Assembly: GCA_017942105.1 (NCBI GenBank)
Contig: JAGAVE010000053.1
Location: forward strand, 20,659 to 84,658
DNA length: 64,000 nt
Origin: Clostridia bacterium
GTDB lineage: Bacteria; Bacillota; Clostridia; Oscillospirales; Acutalibacteraceae
Direction: 5' to 3'
Within the stretch, counting starts at the first letter, position 1. The number at the start of each line of letters is the position of its first letter. Made by a program: the position numbers and the translations under genes. Positions 46,160-55,701 of the stretch are shown here, piece by piece. The notes beneath the pieces are model-generated. The model was not told the origin of the DNA and did no database searches. It was given only the letters and a program-made list of their open reading frames with translations.

Positions 46160-47032
46160 TTACTGTTTAATATAAGTAATATTCTTCCCGTCTGATTCGA
46201 ACACAATGTCTCCCAGCAAATCAGTTCGGTAGTATTCAATTTCATTATCTTCCAACAAATCTATGGTCTCTGAATGAGGATGTCCGTAGCTATTATCTAT
46301 TCCGCAGGATATAACTGCATAATCAGGATTAACAGCTTCCAACCATTTGTTGCAGGTAGATGTATTGCTGCCGTGGTGAGCAACCTTAAGAATATCCGCA
46401 GAATAATCTGCTCCTTTAGCTGCAAGCATATCCTGCTCAGCAACCTTTTCCGTATCTCCGGTTATAACAACGGAGGTTTCACCGAAAGTAACTTTTGAAA
46501 CAACAGACATATGATTCAAATCTTCATAAACTTTACGAGGACCTAAAATTTCAAGCTTGAGTTCGCCGTATTCTATAACATCATCAGGAACAGCGAACAT
46601 TATGTTGTCAACATATTCAAGACTATCAAGAAATTTTTCATAAGTCTTAGTTGTCGGCTCAATGTCTTCAGGAAGCTCTGGTACTATAACCGTATCTACT
46701 TTAATACTCTTAAAGACCTCAGGTAATGCGCCTATATGGTCAGAATGCGGATGAGTTGCAATACAACAGTCGATTTTTTCCATACCTTTATCCCGAATAT
46801 AATCAATGACATAATTTGCATTTTCAGCTTCACCGGCATCAACAAGAATTACAGCTTCGCTAGTGTATATCAAAGTGCAATCACCCTGACCGACATCAAT
46901 AAAACTAACATACATTTTGCCTTCAACAATACTCTCAGTTGCGAAGAGGCAACCCGATAATGTTACGGTAAAAGCGAATATCAAAGCAAACATTGATAAA
47001 ACAAGCTTTGTGATGTTATTATTTTTTACCAT
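46160..47032 (-). CDS. MBL-fold metallohydrolase lipoprotein related to the ComEC C-terminal domain
   Basis: A 290-residue protein with a signal peptide and lipobox LSGC (Cys28), so the mature domain is outside the membrane. The fold motifs are intact: SFIDVGQGDCTLI, ATHPHSDHIG (His94, His96, Asp98, His99), later ITGDTE and KVAHHGSNTS. It is the classic ComEC-type MBL domain as a stand-alone protein, lying four genes upstream of comEC. A nuclease or phosphodiesterase role is possible but not shown. The start ATG overlaps ygiQ by 14 bases, with AGGAG only two bases before, an unusually short spacing. Confidence 0.86.
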   Translation of the reverse strand: MVKNNNITKLVLSMFALIFAFTVTLSGCLFATESIVEGKMYVSFIDVGQGDCTLIYTSEAVILVDAGEAENANYVIDYIRDKGMEKIDCCIATHPHSDHIGALPEVFKSIKVDTVIVPELPEDIEPTTKTYEKFLDSLEYVDNIMFAVPDDVIEYGELKLEILGPRKVYEDLNHMSVVSKVTFGETSVVITGDTEKVAEQDMLAAKGADYSADILKVAHHGSNTSTCNKWLEAVNPDYAVISCGIDNSYGHPHSETIDLLEDNEIEYYRTDLLGDIVFESDGKNITYIKQ

Positions 47033-48851
47033 ATCTCCTGCCGCCTTTCGATTGCATACTGTTCTTTATCGAGGGTCTTATAAGACACTTTTCGGCAGTT
47101 CCGATAAGATCGGATCGACCCGCTTTTCTCAAGCCCTCCTCAACCAAAGCTCTGTTTTTTGGGTCATAATACTGTAACAAAGCTCTCTGCAAAGCTTTAT
47201 CGTGTGCTGATTTCGCAACATAAACTTCCTGCATTGTGTATGGGTCTAGTCCGGTATAAAACATACAGGTTGAAATCGTTCCCGGTGTAGGATAAAAATC
47301 CTGAACCTGCTCAGGTCGGATATGTCTCTTTTTAAGGAAAACTGCAAGTTCAACCGCATCTTTAAGCGTTGACCCCGGGTGAGACGACATAAGATACGGA
47401 ACAAGATACTGTTCCTTTCCGACACTGTCACTCAGTTCAAAATACTTCTTTGAAAATTCAATATATGCATCAATATGAGGTTTGCCCATTTTATCGAGAA
47501 CCACTGAAGAGCAGTGCTCAGGAGCAACCTTAAGCTGACCGCTTACATGATATTTGACAAGCTCTCTGAAAAAGGTGTCATCTTTATCTTTCAGCATATA
47601 ATCGTAACGGATTCCCGAACGAATAAAGACCTTTTTAACCTTAGGTAAATCACGAAGAGTTCTTAAAATATCAAGATATTCGCTATGGTCAACAGTCATT
47701 GCTTTGCAAGGCGTCGGTGCAAGGCATTTCTTGCCCTTACACAAACCCTGCTCAGCTTGCTTCAAGCAGCTTGAACGCCTGAAATTTGCCGTCGGACCAC
47801 CAACATCATGAATATAACCTTTAAAATTAGGATTATCGGTAAGCAACTTCGCTTCACTTACAATAGATTGTTTACTTCTGGTTGTAATCGCTCTTCCCTG
47901 ATGAAAAGCTATTGAACAAAAATTACAAGCTCCGAAACACCCCCTGTTATGGGTGATTGAAAACTCGACCTCTTCAATCGCAGGTACACCGCCTTTATCT
48001 TTATAAGACGGATGATATGTTCTCTCATAGGGCAGAGAGTAAACCCAATCCATTTCTTCTTGCGTCAGAGGCGGCATCGGAGGATTCTGCACAAGCATTT
48101 TATTACCGTGACGCTGTTTAACAAGCTTACCCCTGACATGATCCTGCTCATCCTGTTGGATTCTGCAAGAGACAGCATATTCTTTTTTACTTTTTAAAAC
48201 ATTTTCATATGACGGACACTCTTTTCCGCTCAAAGGAGTGTCAACAACATTGCAGGCATAACAAGTACCGCGCACATCAGTAATAGTAGAAATATCTTCT
48301 CCGTTTGATAGACGCCTGCATATCTCAATCGTCTGATTTTCTCCCATTCCGTAGGAAATCAAATCAGCCTGAGAATCAAACAAAATGCTTCTGCGGATTT
48401 TATCATCCCAATAATCATAATGAGCAAATCTTCTCAGCGAGGCTTCAAGACCACCTATGATTATCGGAACATCTCCGTATGCTTCACGGATTTTATTACA
48501 ATAAACTATAACCGCCCTGTCCGGTCTCAGTCCCATAACCTTGCCCGGTGAATAGGCATCTGCACTGCGGTGTTTTTTAGCCGCAGTATAGTGTGCAACC
48601 ATGGAGTCTATATTACCTGATGAAACCATAAAGCCTAAATTTGGCCTTCCGAAGCGTTTAAAATCCTCAACGCTGTTCCATCTAGGCTGTGCTAAAACAG
48701 CAACTCTGTATCCTTCAGCTTCAAGAACTCTTGTGATAATAGCCGCACCAAAGCTGGGATGGTCAACATAAGCATCGCCTGTCACATAGACAAAATCGAC
48801 ACTGTCCCATCCTCTTTCTCTAACTTCGTTTGCGGTTATCGGTAAAAACAT
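47019..48851 (-). CDS. YgiQ-family radical SAM protein
   Basis: A 610-residue protein. The N-terminal domain (about 1-290) is B12-binding-like, followed by the radical SAM core with CFGACNFCSIAFHQGR (CxxxCxxC, about 313-320). Further Cys cluster in CLKQAEQGLC-KGKKCLAPTPC (about 360-385). The end of the domain is DFYPTPGTISTCMFYTGLDP, a typical YgiQ stretch. The function is not known. It precedes the MBL gene with overlapping frames. The start ATG has GAGGT upstream. Confidence 0.93.
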   Translation of the reverse strand: MFLPITANEVRERGWDSVDFVYVTGDAYVDHPSFGAAIITRVLEAEGYRVAVLAQPRWNSVEDFKRFGRPNLGFMVSSGNIDSMVAHYTAAKKHRSADAYSPGKVMGLRPDRAVIVYCNKIREAYGDVPIIIGGLEASLRRFAHYDYWDDKIRRSILFDSQADLISYGMGENQTIEICRRLSNGEDISTITDVRGTCYACNVVDTPLSGKECPSYENVLKSKKEYAVSCRIQQDEQDHVRGKLVKQRHGNKMLVQNPPMPPLTQEEMDWVYSLPYERTYHPSYKDKGGVPAIEEVEFSITHNRGCFGACNFCSIAFHQGRAITTRSKQSIVSEAKLLTDNPNFKGYIHDVGGPTANFRRSSCLKQAEQGLCKGKKCLAPTPCKAMTVDHSEYLDILRTLRDLPKVKKVFIRSGIRYDYMLKDKDDTFFRELVKYHVSGQLKVAPEHCSSVVLDKMGKPHIDAYIEFSKKYFELSDSVGKEQYLVPYLMSSHPGSTLKDAVELAVFLKKRHIRPEQVQDFYPTPGTISTCMFYTGLDPYTMQEVYVAKSAHDKALQRALLQYYDPKNRALVEEGLRKAGRSDLIGTAEKCLIRPSIKNSMQSKGGRRYGKK

Positions 48852-48870
48852 CAGAATACCTCTTTAAATT

Positions 48871-51480
48871 TTATTCATCATAGTCATCAGTTTCGATCGG
48901 ATTTTCAATCGGAGCTGATGAATTTGCAAGTGCATTCATCTCCATCCATTGTTGCTTTGAAATGAGCACTTTACGCGGTTTTGCACCCTCAAACGGGCCA
49001 ACTATTCCTCTTTGCTCAAGCTCATCTATAATTCTCGCGGCTCTTGCGTAGCCAAGCTTAAGCTTACGTTGAAGAAGAGTTGTTGAAGCCATCTGAGACT
49101 CAACAACAACTTCAATCGCCTTAGGCATCATCTCATCACCTGAAGAATCATCGCTGTCAGACGAAGCTGAGGAAGCAGACGAGCTTTTCTTGCTCGTTTC
49201 CATTGCAGCCTGCCGCTCGATTTCCTGCATAACGCCTTCATCATATTTTTTCTCATCGCTCTGACTCTTGATAAACTTAACAACCCCTTCAACCTCTTCG
49301 TCAGAAAGGAAGCAACCCTGAACACGAATAGGCTTTGAAATTCCTACGGGGCTGAAAAGCATATCGCCGTTACCGAGAAGCTTTTCAGCGCCCGCGGCGT
49401 CAAGAATTGTTCTTGAATCTATCTGAGAGGAAACAGAAAGAGCGATTCTGCTGGGAATATTTGCTTTGATAACACCTGTAATAACATTTACTGACGGTCT
49501 CTGCGTTGCAATAACAAGATGCATACCTGCGGCTCGAGCCATCTGAGCAAGGCGACAAATTGAATCTTCAACCTCATTCGGAGCTGCCATCATAAGGTCA
49601 GAAAGCTCATCAATAAATATAACAATATGCGGCATCGGAGTTATTGTATTATCCGTTTCAGCGAGCTTGTTGTAACCCTTGATGTCTCGGACACTTTTTT
49701 CTGAAAACATCTTATAACGCTGGAGCATTTCTGTAACAGCCCAGCCAAGGGCACCTGCCGCCTTTTTAGGATCGGAAACAACAGGAACCAGCAAGTGCGG
49801 AATTCCGTTATAAACGGTAAACTCAACCTGCTTCGGGTCAATCATAACAAGCTTAACTTCATCAGGAGTTGCATTGAAAAGGATGCTTACAATCATAGAA
49901 TTAAGGCAAACCGATTTACCCGAACCGGTTGTACCTGCAATAAGCAGATGGGGCATTTTTGCAACATCTGCGCAGATAACATTACCGGTAATATCCTTAC
50001 CAAGAGCAACATTAAGCTTACTCTTAGCATTCTGATAAATAGGCGTTTCAATAATTTCACGCAAAGAAACCATAGATTTATTCTTATTCGGAACTTCAAT
50101 ACCTACGGCGGATTTGTTGGGAATCGGTGCTTCAATTCTAACACCTGCAGAAGCAAGTGCAAGCGCAATATCATCCGCAAGACCTGTGATCTTACTGATT
50201 TTGACACCCGGTGCAGGCTGAAGCTCGTATCTGGTTACGGAAGGGCCTCGGCAAATATCAACAATCTTAGTTGAAACTCCGAAGCTGTTAAGAGTATCAA
50301 CAAGCTTCGTAGCATTATATTTCAGCTCTTCTTCATAATTGCCTGAACCGCTGTTGTTAGCATAATTCAAACAATCAACGCCGGGTTTTTGATAAACTTT
50401 AAATGTTGCCGGTTCGGCTTCTTCAATCGGTTCTGCAACCGTAGCCTTTTCTTCTTTACTTTCAGCATCTTTTTCGATCTTAACGCTTTTAACCTTCAGG
50501 TTAACTTTTTTAATATCATCGGCCGTTTTTGCAGGTTTCTTTTCAGGGGCATAGTTAACCTTCTTTATAATATCATCTATAGCGGTTGGCGCGTTCTCAA
50601 CAACTTCACCGGTAGAAATATCGACAAAAGGTTTCGGATCTTTTTTGTTTGGCTTTGATTCAACCTTCTGTGCATTTCCGACCAGCTCCTCAATATACAT
50701 CGGCTCATTGTAATCCTCGAACTCAGGACCGAGGTCAACAGGTACAAACTTTCTTTCTTTTTTAGCCAATCTGTTTTCATTAGCTTCGTGAAAACGATCA
50801 ACGGTCTTTTCTTTTGCTGCACGAGCTTTTTTAATTGAATCAGAGACAAAGATGTATATGCCCAAAAGCGTAGTTCCTGTTACAATCATAAATACAACTA
50901 TCATCAAAATGAGCACAATTATTATTGCGGCAACCTTTCCACAAAGAAGTTTTGGGATTCCACCGAAAAGAACTCCCGTAATACCGCCGCTTCCCAAAGT
51001 AATTTCCGTTCTCATTTCCCATACAGCCGTAAACTGCTCGCCTATACCACCGTTGTCTGCCATCCCAGATACAAGATGGACAAATCCTGATAAAAGCAGA
51101 ACAAACAAGGATGCACCTATAATGTTTGAACGAGCAGAGATCATAGAACGGTCTGACGCGATAACAACAGTCACATACAAAAGCATAAGCGGCCATGCAA
51201 AAGCCGTGATTCCAAATAAGCCGAATATAGCATTATGAAAGCCAAGCCAAAGAGACTCACCTTTTATAAGAGTTGCTGCAAGAAACAAAACAGCAATACC
51301 GCCCAAAATTATTGCAGTTTTCTGCCTGTTTTCTTCAAGCCAGCCTTTATTCTTTTTGTTGCTGTTTTTATTCGGAGCAGATGATTTTTTGCCCACGGCA
51401 TTTTTTGCAGGTTTTCTCCCGTTTTTACTGTTTACGGTTGAAGAGCCGCCCCTTTTCACTGTATTTTTTTTAGGAGCCAT
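48871..51480 (-). CDS. FtsK/SpoIIIE-family DNA translocase
   Basis: An 869-residue protein. Basic N-terminal tail, then four membrane segments (about 50-215), a long acidic/Lys-rich linker (about 215-380), and the motor domain with Walker A IAGTTGSGKSVCLN near residue 525, Walker B IVIFIDELSDLMMAAP and RPSVNVITGVIKANIPSR. The C-terminal gamma winged helix is about 795-850 (LQRKLKLGYARAARIIDELEQRGIVGP). It pumps chromosomal DNA at division or sporulation septa. The only such gene seen here, so it could serve either role. Confidence 0.96.
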   Translation of the reverse strand: MAPKKNTVKRGGSSTVNSKNGRKPAKNAVGKKSSAPNKNSNKKNKGWLEENRQKTAIILGGIAVLFLAATLIKGESLWLGFHNAIFGLFGITAFAWPLMLLYVTVVIASDRSMISARSNIIGASLFVLLLSGFVHLVSGMADNGGIGEQFTAVWEMRTEITLGSGGITGVLFGGIPKLLCGKVAAIIIVLILMIVVFMIVTGTTLLGIYIFVSDSIKKARAAKEKTVDRFHEANENRLAKKERKFVPVDLGPEFEDYNEPMYIEELVGNAQKVESKPNKKDPKPFVDISTGEVVENAPTAIDDIIKKVNYAPEKKPAKTADDIKKVNLKVKSVKIEKDAESKEEKATVAEPIEEAEPATFKVYQKPGVDCLNYANNSGSGNYEEELKYNATKLVDTLNSFGVSTKIVDICRGPSVTRYELQPAPGVKISKITGLADDIALALASAGVRIEAPIPNKSAVGIEVPNKNKSMVSLREIIETPIYQNAKSKLNVALGKDITGNVICADVAKMPHLLIAGTTGSGKSVCLNSMIVSILFNATPDEVKLVMIDPKQVEFTVYNGIPHLLVPVVSDPKKAAGALGWAVTEMLQRYKMFSEKSVRDIKGYNKLAETDNTITPMPHIVIFIDELSDLMMAAPNEVEDSICRLAQMARAAGMHLVIATQRPSVNVITGVIKANIPSRIALSVSSQIDSRTILDAAGAEKLLGNGDMLFSPVGISKPIRVQGCFLSDEEVEGVVKFIKSQSDEKKYDEGVMQEIERQAAMETSKKSSSASSASSDSDDSSGDEMMPKAIEVVVESQMASTTLLQRKLKLGYARAARIIDELEQRGIVGPFEGAKPRKVLISKQQWMEMNALANSSAPIENPIETDDYDE

Positions 51481-51544
51481 AACATACCTCCGAGATAATT
51501 AAATAAAAATAAACATTTACTCATATTAACCCAATATATTGTAT

Positions 51545-51573
51545 ATAATAACATTTTTGTTTGCAGATATCAA
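51545..51573 (-). promoter_or_regulatory. Promoter of the ftsK operon
   Basis: On the minus strand: -35 TTGATA (51568-51573), 17-base spacer, -10 TATTAT (51545-51550). It is divergent from the aldose epimerase promoter, with 9 bases between them. Confidence 0.65.
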
Positions 51574-51582
51574 TATCTTTAG

Positions 51583-51611
51583 TTGATTTTTTTTGCACTA
51601 TTGTTTATAAT
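51583..51611 (+). promoter_or_regulatory. Promoter of the aldose 1-epimerase gene
   Basis: -35 TTGATT (51583-51588), 17-base spacer, perfect -10 TATAAT (51606-51611), with AAAGGAGAGG ribosome binding site before the ATG at 51644. Confidence 0.8.
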
Positions 51612-51643
51612 AAATTTATCCTAAAAACAAAGGAGAGGCAGAT

Positions 51644-52498
51644 ATGATTTTTAAAGCTGAAAATGAATTTCTTTCAATTGAAGTAAAGAAATACGGTGCA
51701 GAGCTATCATCACTTAAATCAAAGGAAACCGGAATTGAGTACCTATGGCAGGGCAACCCCGATGTTTGGTATGGTCAATCACCCATCCTCTTCCCTATCG
51801 TCGGTCAGATTCTCGATAACAAGTATCGGGTTGACGGCATTGAGTATGAAATGGCAAAACACGGAATTTCAAGAAAGCGCGATTTCGAGCTTAAAGAAGA
51901 AGGTAACGGCTACCTCATACTTACTCAGGCGTGGAGTGAAGAAACACTAAAACAGTATCCTTATAAATTTGTTCTCGATGTTGAATTCAGACTTGAAGGA
52001 AAATCTCTTAAGGTTACTCACTATGTCAGAAACGCTGACAACAAAAAAGTATATTTCTCAATCGGTGCTCACCCGGGTTTCAACTGCAAAATCGGTGATT
52101 ATCTTGAATTTGAAGAAAATGAAACACTCGTTTGTGAAAAAATCAATCCTGATTCAATTCTCGATGGTATTCACTATCCGACACTCAACAACGAAAAAAT
52201 CTTCGAAATTACAGCGGATGTTTTCGATAAAGACGCTCATGTGCTCTCAGGTATGAAATCCGAAACCCTTTACCTCAAGAGCAATCAGAGAAAAGAATTA
52301 GTTAAGTTTCATTTCGGAAAGGCTCCTTATCTCGGAATCTGGGCAAAACCCGGTGCAGAATATGTCTGCATAGAACCTTGGTACGGAATCAATGACGACT
52401 ACGATAAAAAAGATGATTTCTCGCAAAAAAGAGCTATTCAATCAGTCGATGTCGGCGCAACCTTCTCTTTTGATTGGACAGCAGAAATAATCGAATAA
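51644..52498 (+). CDS. Aldose 1-epimerase family protein (LacX-like)
   Basis: A 284-residue protein in the galactose mutarotase/LacX group. It starts with FKAENEFLSIEVKKYGAEL, has the conserved HGISRKRDF (His, about residue 72), IGAHPGFNC (about 149) and CIEPWYGIND (Glu, near residue 246), which form the active site. It interconverts anomers of a hexose or hexose phosphate. It is a single-gene transcript between its own promoter and a terminator. Sugar specificity cannot be told. Confidence 0.92.
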   Translation: MIFKAENEFLSIEVKKYGAELSSLKSKETGIEYLWQGNPDVWYGQSPILFPIVGQILDNKYRVDGIEYEMAKHGISRKRDFELKEEGNGYLILTQAWSEETLKQYPYKFVLDVEFRLEGKSLKVTHYVRNADNKKVYFSIGAHPGFNCKIGDYLEFEENETLVCEKINPDSILDGIHYPTLNNEKIFEITADVFDKDAHVLSGMKSETLYLKSNQRKELVKFHFGKAPYLGIWAKPGAEYVCIEPWYGINDDYDKKDDFSQKRAIQSVDVGATFSFDWTAEIIE

Positions 52499-52507
52499 AA
52501 AAACTCA

Positions 52508-52535
52508 GGACGGATTTCATTTAAGAAATCCGTCC
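52508..52535. terminator. Bidirectional terminator between aldose epimerase and LRR genes
   Basis: An 11-bp perfect stem (GGACGGATTTC / GAAATCCGTCC) with a 6-base loop, flanked by T-rich sequence on one side and A-rich sequence on the other. It can end both convergent transcripts. Confidence 0.85.
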
Positions 52536-52542
52536 GTATTTA

Positions 52543-53523
52543 TTAAAACTTATCTACAATCTGAAGTGCGTATTCATGTCTTCTGGCAAAGCTTGCAGCA
52601 AAAGATTTATCAACAGTGACGATAGTAATCTGATGTTCCTTTTCTTTCTTCACTTTACCGTTTTCATCTAATACAGGATTGCCGTTTTCATCCAAAACCT
52701 GCACCTCATTATGCTCAAACGCTAAATCATCGATTGTTTTAACCGACTTTGCTATTTTAACGGTAGTTATATTACTTCCTACCAAAACAACCTTACCGAC
52801 AGAAACTACACCTTCAGGAATAGTAAGCTCTGTCAATCCGGTACACATACTGAAACAACCATCGGGAATATGTTTTATACCTGAATTGAGTTGAATTGAT
52901 TTCAACTCTTTTTGACCATAAAAAGCCATTGACTTAAGCTCAGTTACAGTTTCAGGAAGTTTGTATGAGGACAAGTCCGCCGCCAACAAAGTCTCGTAAA
53001 CGACGGTCATATCACCACTGTAGATAACTCCGTCAACAAAGTTAAAATTCAAATTACCGTTAAGATCGATATTGGTAAGCTTTGTGTCGTTTCTGAAAAG
53101 CATAACGCCTATATCTTTAAGTTTTGGTGAAAACTTTACCTCAGTCAATGACGGGCAGTCTGAAAAAGCCATTGTCCCGATTTTTTCAACAGAATCACCC
53201 AAATCTACTTTCTGCAAATTTTTACAATTCTGAAAAACATTTTCACCAATCGACTTAACATTGTCGCCTATAACAACTGAAGTTATATCATCATCCTTAA
53301 AAGCATGGTTATCAATACCAACAACCTTTTTGCCTCTGAGCCTGTTGGGCACTTTGACATCCTTATCTGATCCGATATAGTCTGTAATTATAACCGTTCC
53401 TTTTTCTGAACCGTCAATAAATACAAACTCATCCATATCCCAAACAAATGCAAAGTAAAATGCACCAACCCCCGCCAAAAGCATCGCAAACACAAAACAA
53501 ATTACCTTAATTGCATTTTTCAT
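52543..53523 (-). CDS. BspA-type leucine-rich-repeat (LRR_5) surface protein
   Basis: A 326-residue protein with an N-terminal signal anchor (about residues 1-27), then about seven LRR_5-type repeats of roughly 23 residues (for example VVIGDNVKSIGENVFQNCKN, LPETVTELKSMAFYGQKE and LTIPEGVVSVGKVVLVGSN). One internal segment repeats VLDENGNPVLDENGKV. It is probably anchored to the membrane with repeats outside. The binding partner is unknown. It is 15 bases downstream of the GH13 gene and closes that operon. Confidence 0.88.
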   Translation of the reverse strand: MKNAIKVICFVFAMLLAGVGAFYFAFVWDMDEFVFIDGSEKGTVIITDYIGSDKDVKVPNRLRGKKVVGIDNHAFKDDDITSVVIGDNVKSIGENVFQNCKNLQKVDLGDSVEKIGTMAFSDCPSLTEVKFSPKLKDIGVMLFRNDTKLTNIDLNGNLNFNFVDGVIYSGDMTVVYETLLAADLSSYKLPETVTELKSMAFYGQKELKSIQLNSGIKHIPDGCFSMCTGLTELTIPEGVVSVGKVVLVGSNITTVKIAKSVKTIDDLAFEHNEVQVLDENGNPVLDENGKVKKEKEHQITIVTVDKSFAASFARRHEYALQIVDKF

Positions 53524-53537
53524 TTTAAAAACACCTG

Positions 53538-55208
53538 TCAGAATTTGTATACTCTAACTTCATAAGGTTTAGTAACAAATCCATTATTAACAATTTTATT
53601 ATCGCTGTAGTTGTTGAAAATAAGCTCGCCCTTTGTGAGGTCGTATCCCTTGGGAGCATTGAAGCGAACAGAATTCTCCTTAAACGAGCAAACCACAAGA
53701 ATTTTTTCGTTATTAAGAACTCTCTCATAAACATAAAGACTGGAGCTGTTGGGATAATACTCTTTATACTTACCGTAAATAGCAACCTTATTCTCTTTCT
53801 TGAACTTTATAAGCTTGCGATAGAAGTGAAGGATGGAATCCGGATCATTGAGAGCTGTTTCAACATTGACTTCTTTATAATTGTCACAAATATTAAACCA
53901 AGGAGTGCCTGTTGTGAAGCCTGCGTTTTCCTCAGCGCTCCACTGAACCGGAGAACGTGCTGTTTCACGACTTACCTTATTTGCGTGCTTAACAAACTTT
54001 TCTTCATTATAGCCAAGCTTTTTGAAAAGATTATGGTTGTTGAATGTAAGAACATCCTTAAACTCATCAAGTCTCGAAAGTTCAACATTAGTCATACCGA
54101 TTTCCTGGCCCTGATAGATAAACGGTGTTCCGCACTGAAGCATATACATAGCTGCGAGCATTTTTCCGCTTTCGACACGATAATCAAGGCTACCGTAACG
54201 GTTGATGATGCGCGGGTGATCATGATTTTCAATATAAAGAGCATTCCATCCCTTATTGTGAAGCTTATACTGCCACTTTGAGAATGCGCCCTTCATCTTT
54301 TTAAGACTGAACGGAACTTTGATCCAATCAGTAACCATACAGTCTGCTTCCATATGCTGGAAATGGAACATCATATCAAGCGTCTTATTCGGACCTTCGG
54401 TGATATACGGGAGAGCGAAGCTTGTTGTCATCATCGGACCTTCGGCAACTACAAAGCAATCATACTTATTAAGAACATCTTCTCTGAACTCTTTAAGATA
54501 TTCGTCAAGATGAGGACCCTTCTTATAATGCTCAATACCTGTTGCAGCAGGAAGCGGGAAGCCATTCGGAAGACCTTCTGCTTTTGAAATGAATGTAATA
54601 ACATCCTCGCGGAATCCGTCAACACCCATATCAAGCCAGTAACGCATTATATCTTTAACCTCTTCACGAACCTTCGGGTTGTCCATATTAAGGTCAGGCT
54701 GCTTTTTTGCAAAAACATGAAGATAATATTTATCAAGATCAGCATTGTACTCCCAAGCACCGCCTTCAAATGTTGAAAGCCAGTTATTGGGTGGTTTGTT
54801 GTCCTTGCCCTTACGCCAGAAATAATAATCATGATAGGGATTATCCTCGCCCTTGAGGCTCTCCTTAAACCATTCGTGTTCATCTGAAGTATGGTTAACA
54901 ACAAGGTCCATAATAACCTTCATTCCGCGTTCGTGTGCACCTTCAAGCACCATTTTAAAATCATCAAGCGTTCCATACTCAGGATTGATGTTTCTGTAGT
55001 CTGCTATATCATATCCGTAATCAGCATTCGGAGTCGGATATAAAGGAGAAAACCAAATTGCATTAACACCAAGCTCCTTGAGATAATCAAGCTTAGAATA
55101 AACACCTTTAAGGTCTCCTATTCCATCACCATCACTGTCGCAAAAGCTACGCGGCCATATCTGGTATACAACAAGCTCTTTATACCAGTCTTTTTTAACT
55201 TCTGACAT
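53538..55208 (-). CDS. GH13 alpha-glucosidase (oligo-1,6-glucosidase type)
   Basis: About 556 residues from the ATG at 55208 (MSEVKKDWYKELVVYQIWP), with GGAGG 8 bases before. GH13 motifs in order: DLVVNHTSDEHEWF, GVDGFREDVI (nucleophile Asp, near 200), VAEGPM (acid/base Glu) and ENHDHPRI (transition-state Asp). No signal peptide, so it is cytoplasmic. It releases glucose from isomalto-oligosaccharides or other alpha-glucosides. The small gene upstream (55235) is 26 bases away. Confidence 0.95.
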   Translation of the reverse strand: MSEVKKDWYKELVVYQIWPRSFCDSDGDGIGDLKGVYSKLDYLKELGVNAIWFSPLYPTPNADYGYDIADYRNINPEYGTLDDFKMVLEGAHERGMKVIMDLVVNHTSDEHEWFKESLKGEDNPYHDYYFWRKGKDNKPPNNWLSTFEGGAWEYNADLDKYYLHVFAKKQPDLNMDNPKVREEVKDIMRYWLDMGVDGFREDVITFISKAEGLPNGFPLPAATGIEHYKKGPHLDEYLKEFREDVLNKYDCFVVAEGPMMTTSFALPYITEGPNKTLDMMFHFQHMEADCMVTDWIKVPFSLKKMKGAFSKWQYKLHNKGWNALYIENHDHPRIINRYGSLDYRVESGKMLAAMYMLQCGTPFIYQGQEIGMTNVELSRLDEFKDVLTFNNHNLFKKLGYNEEKFVKHANKVSRETARSPVQWSAEENAGFTTGTPWFNICDNYKEVNVETALNDPDSILHFYRKLIKFKKENKVAIYGKYKEYYPNSSSLYVYERVLNNEKILVVCSFKENSVRFNAPKGYDLTKGELIFNNYSDNKIVNNGFVTKPYEVRVYKF

Positions 55209-55234
55209 AATTATGTCCTCCATTCTGATAATAT

Positions 55235-55552
55235 TCACACTGATTTACCGTTAAGATACTCAGCTAAGTCCATCGGTTCTTCAAGTTCTTCGGGTAATGC
55301 AGAAACGAAAGTGAAATCAGTTTGCTTGGGCGGTTTATAAAACCACAGCGTAAACCAGCTATGAAGCTTCAGACCCTTTACCCAATGCCGCGGAAATCCA
55401 CCACACTGCTCACACTGAAACATCTGCTTTGACATCACAACATACCTGTGACGAATTCTTTCCTTGCAACGCCTGCTCAATTCATCAATCGTTATTCTCT
55501 CATTATTCACTTTAGCGTTTTTTATTTCTTTATAAACAAAAAAAGGACTCAC
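55235..55552 (-). CDS. Small protein of unknown function with a CxxC pair
   Basis: About 105 residues. The frame is open back to an ATG at 55585, but a strong promoter -10 (55576-55581) lies inside that region, so the likely start is GTG at 55552 with GGGGTGAT before. The protein has a basic, Arg-rich helix, then CEQCGGFPRHWVKGLKLHSWFTLWFYKPP and an acidic end. The CxxC with nearby His could bind a metal. Not recognised. It is transcribed with the GH13 glucosidase. Confidence 0.65.
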   Translation of the reverse strand: MSPFFVYKEIKNAKVNNERITIDELSRRCKERIRHRYVVMSKQMFQCEQCGGFPRHWVKGLKLHSWFTLWFYKPPKQTDFTFVSALPEELEEPMDLAEYLNGKSV

Positions 55553-55575
55553 AACATCACCCCATTTATGTGAAA

Positions 55576-55604
55576 ATTTTATCATTATATTAATATAAAG
55601 TCAA
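55576..55604 (-). promoter_or_regulatory. Promoter of the small-protein/GH13/LRR operon
   Basis: On the minus strand: -35 TTGACT (55599-55604), 17-base spacer, -10 TAAAAT (55576-55581) with an extended TG two bases before. It lies inside the upstream extension of the 105-residue reading frame. Confidence 0.72.
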
Positions 55605-55645
55605 GAATATTTAATTAATACTTACAAATTATTATTATATTCTCC

Positions 55646-55674
55646 TTCACAAACAGCGGTTTTCATAGTATAAT
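55646..55674 (+). promoter_or_regulatory. Promoter of the hydroxyacid dehydrogenase gene
   Basis: -35 TTCACA (55646-55651), 17-base spacer, perfect -10 TATAAT (55669-55674), with ACGGAGGT before the ATG at 55702. Confidence 0.72.
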
Positions 55675-55701
55675 TATATAAAACACTAACGGAGGTACAA
55701 A

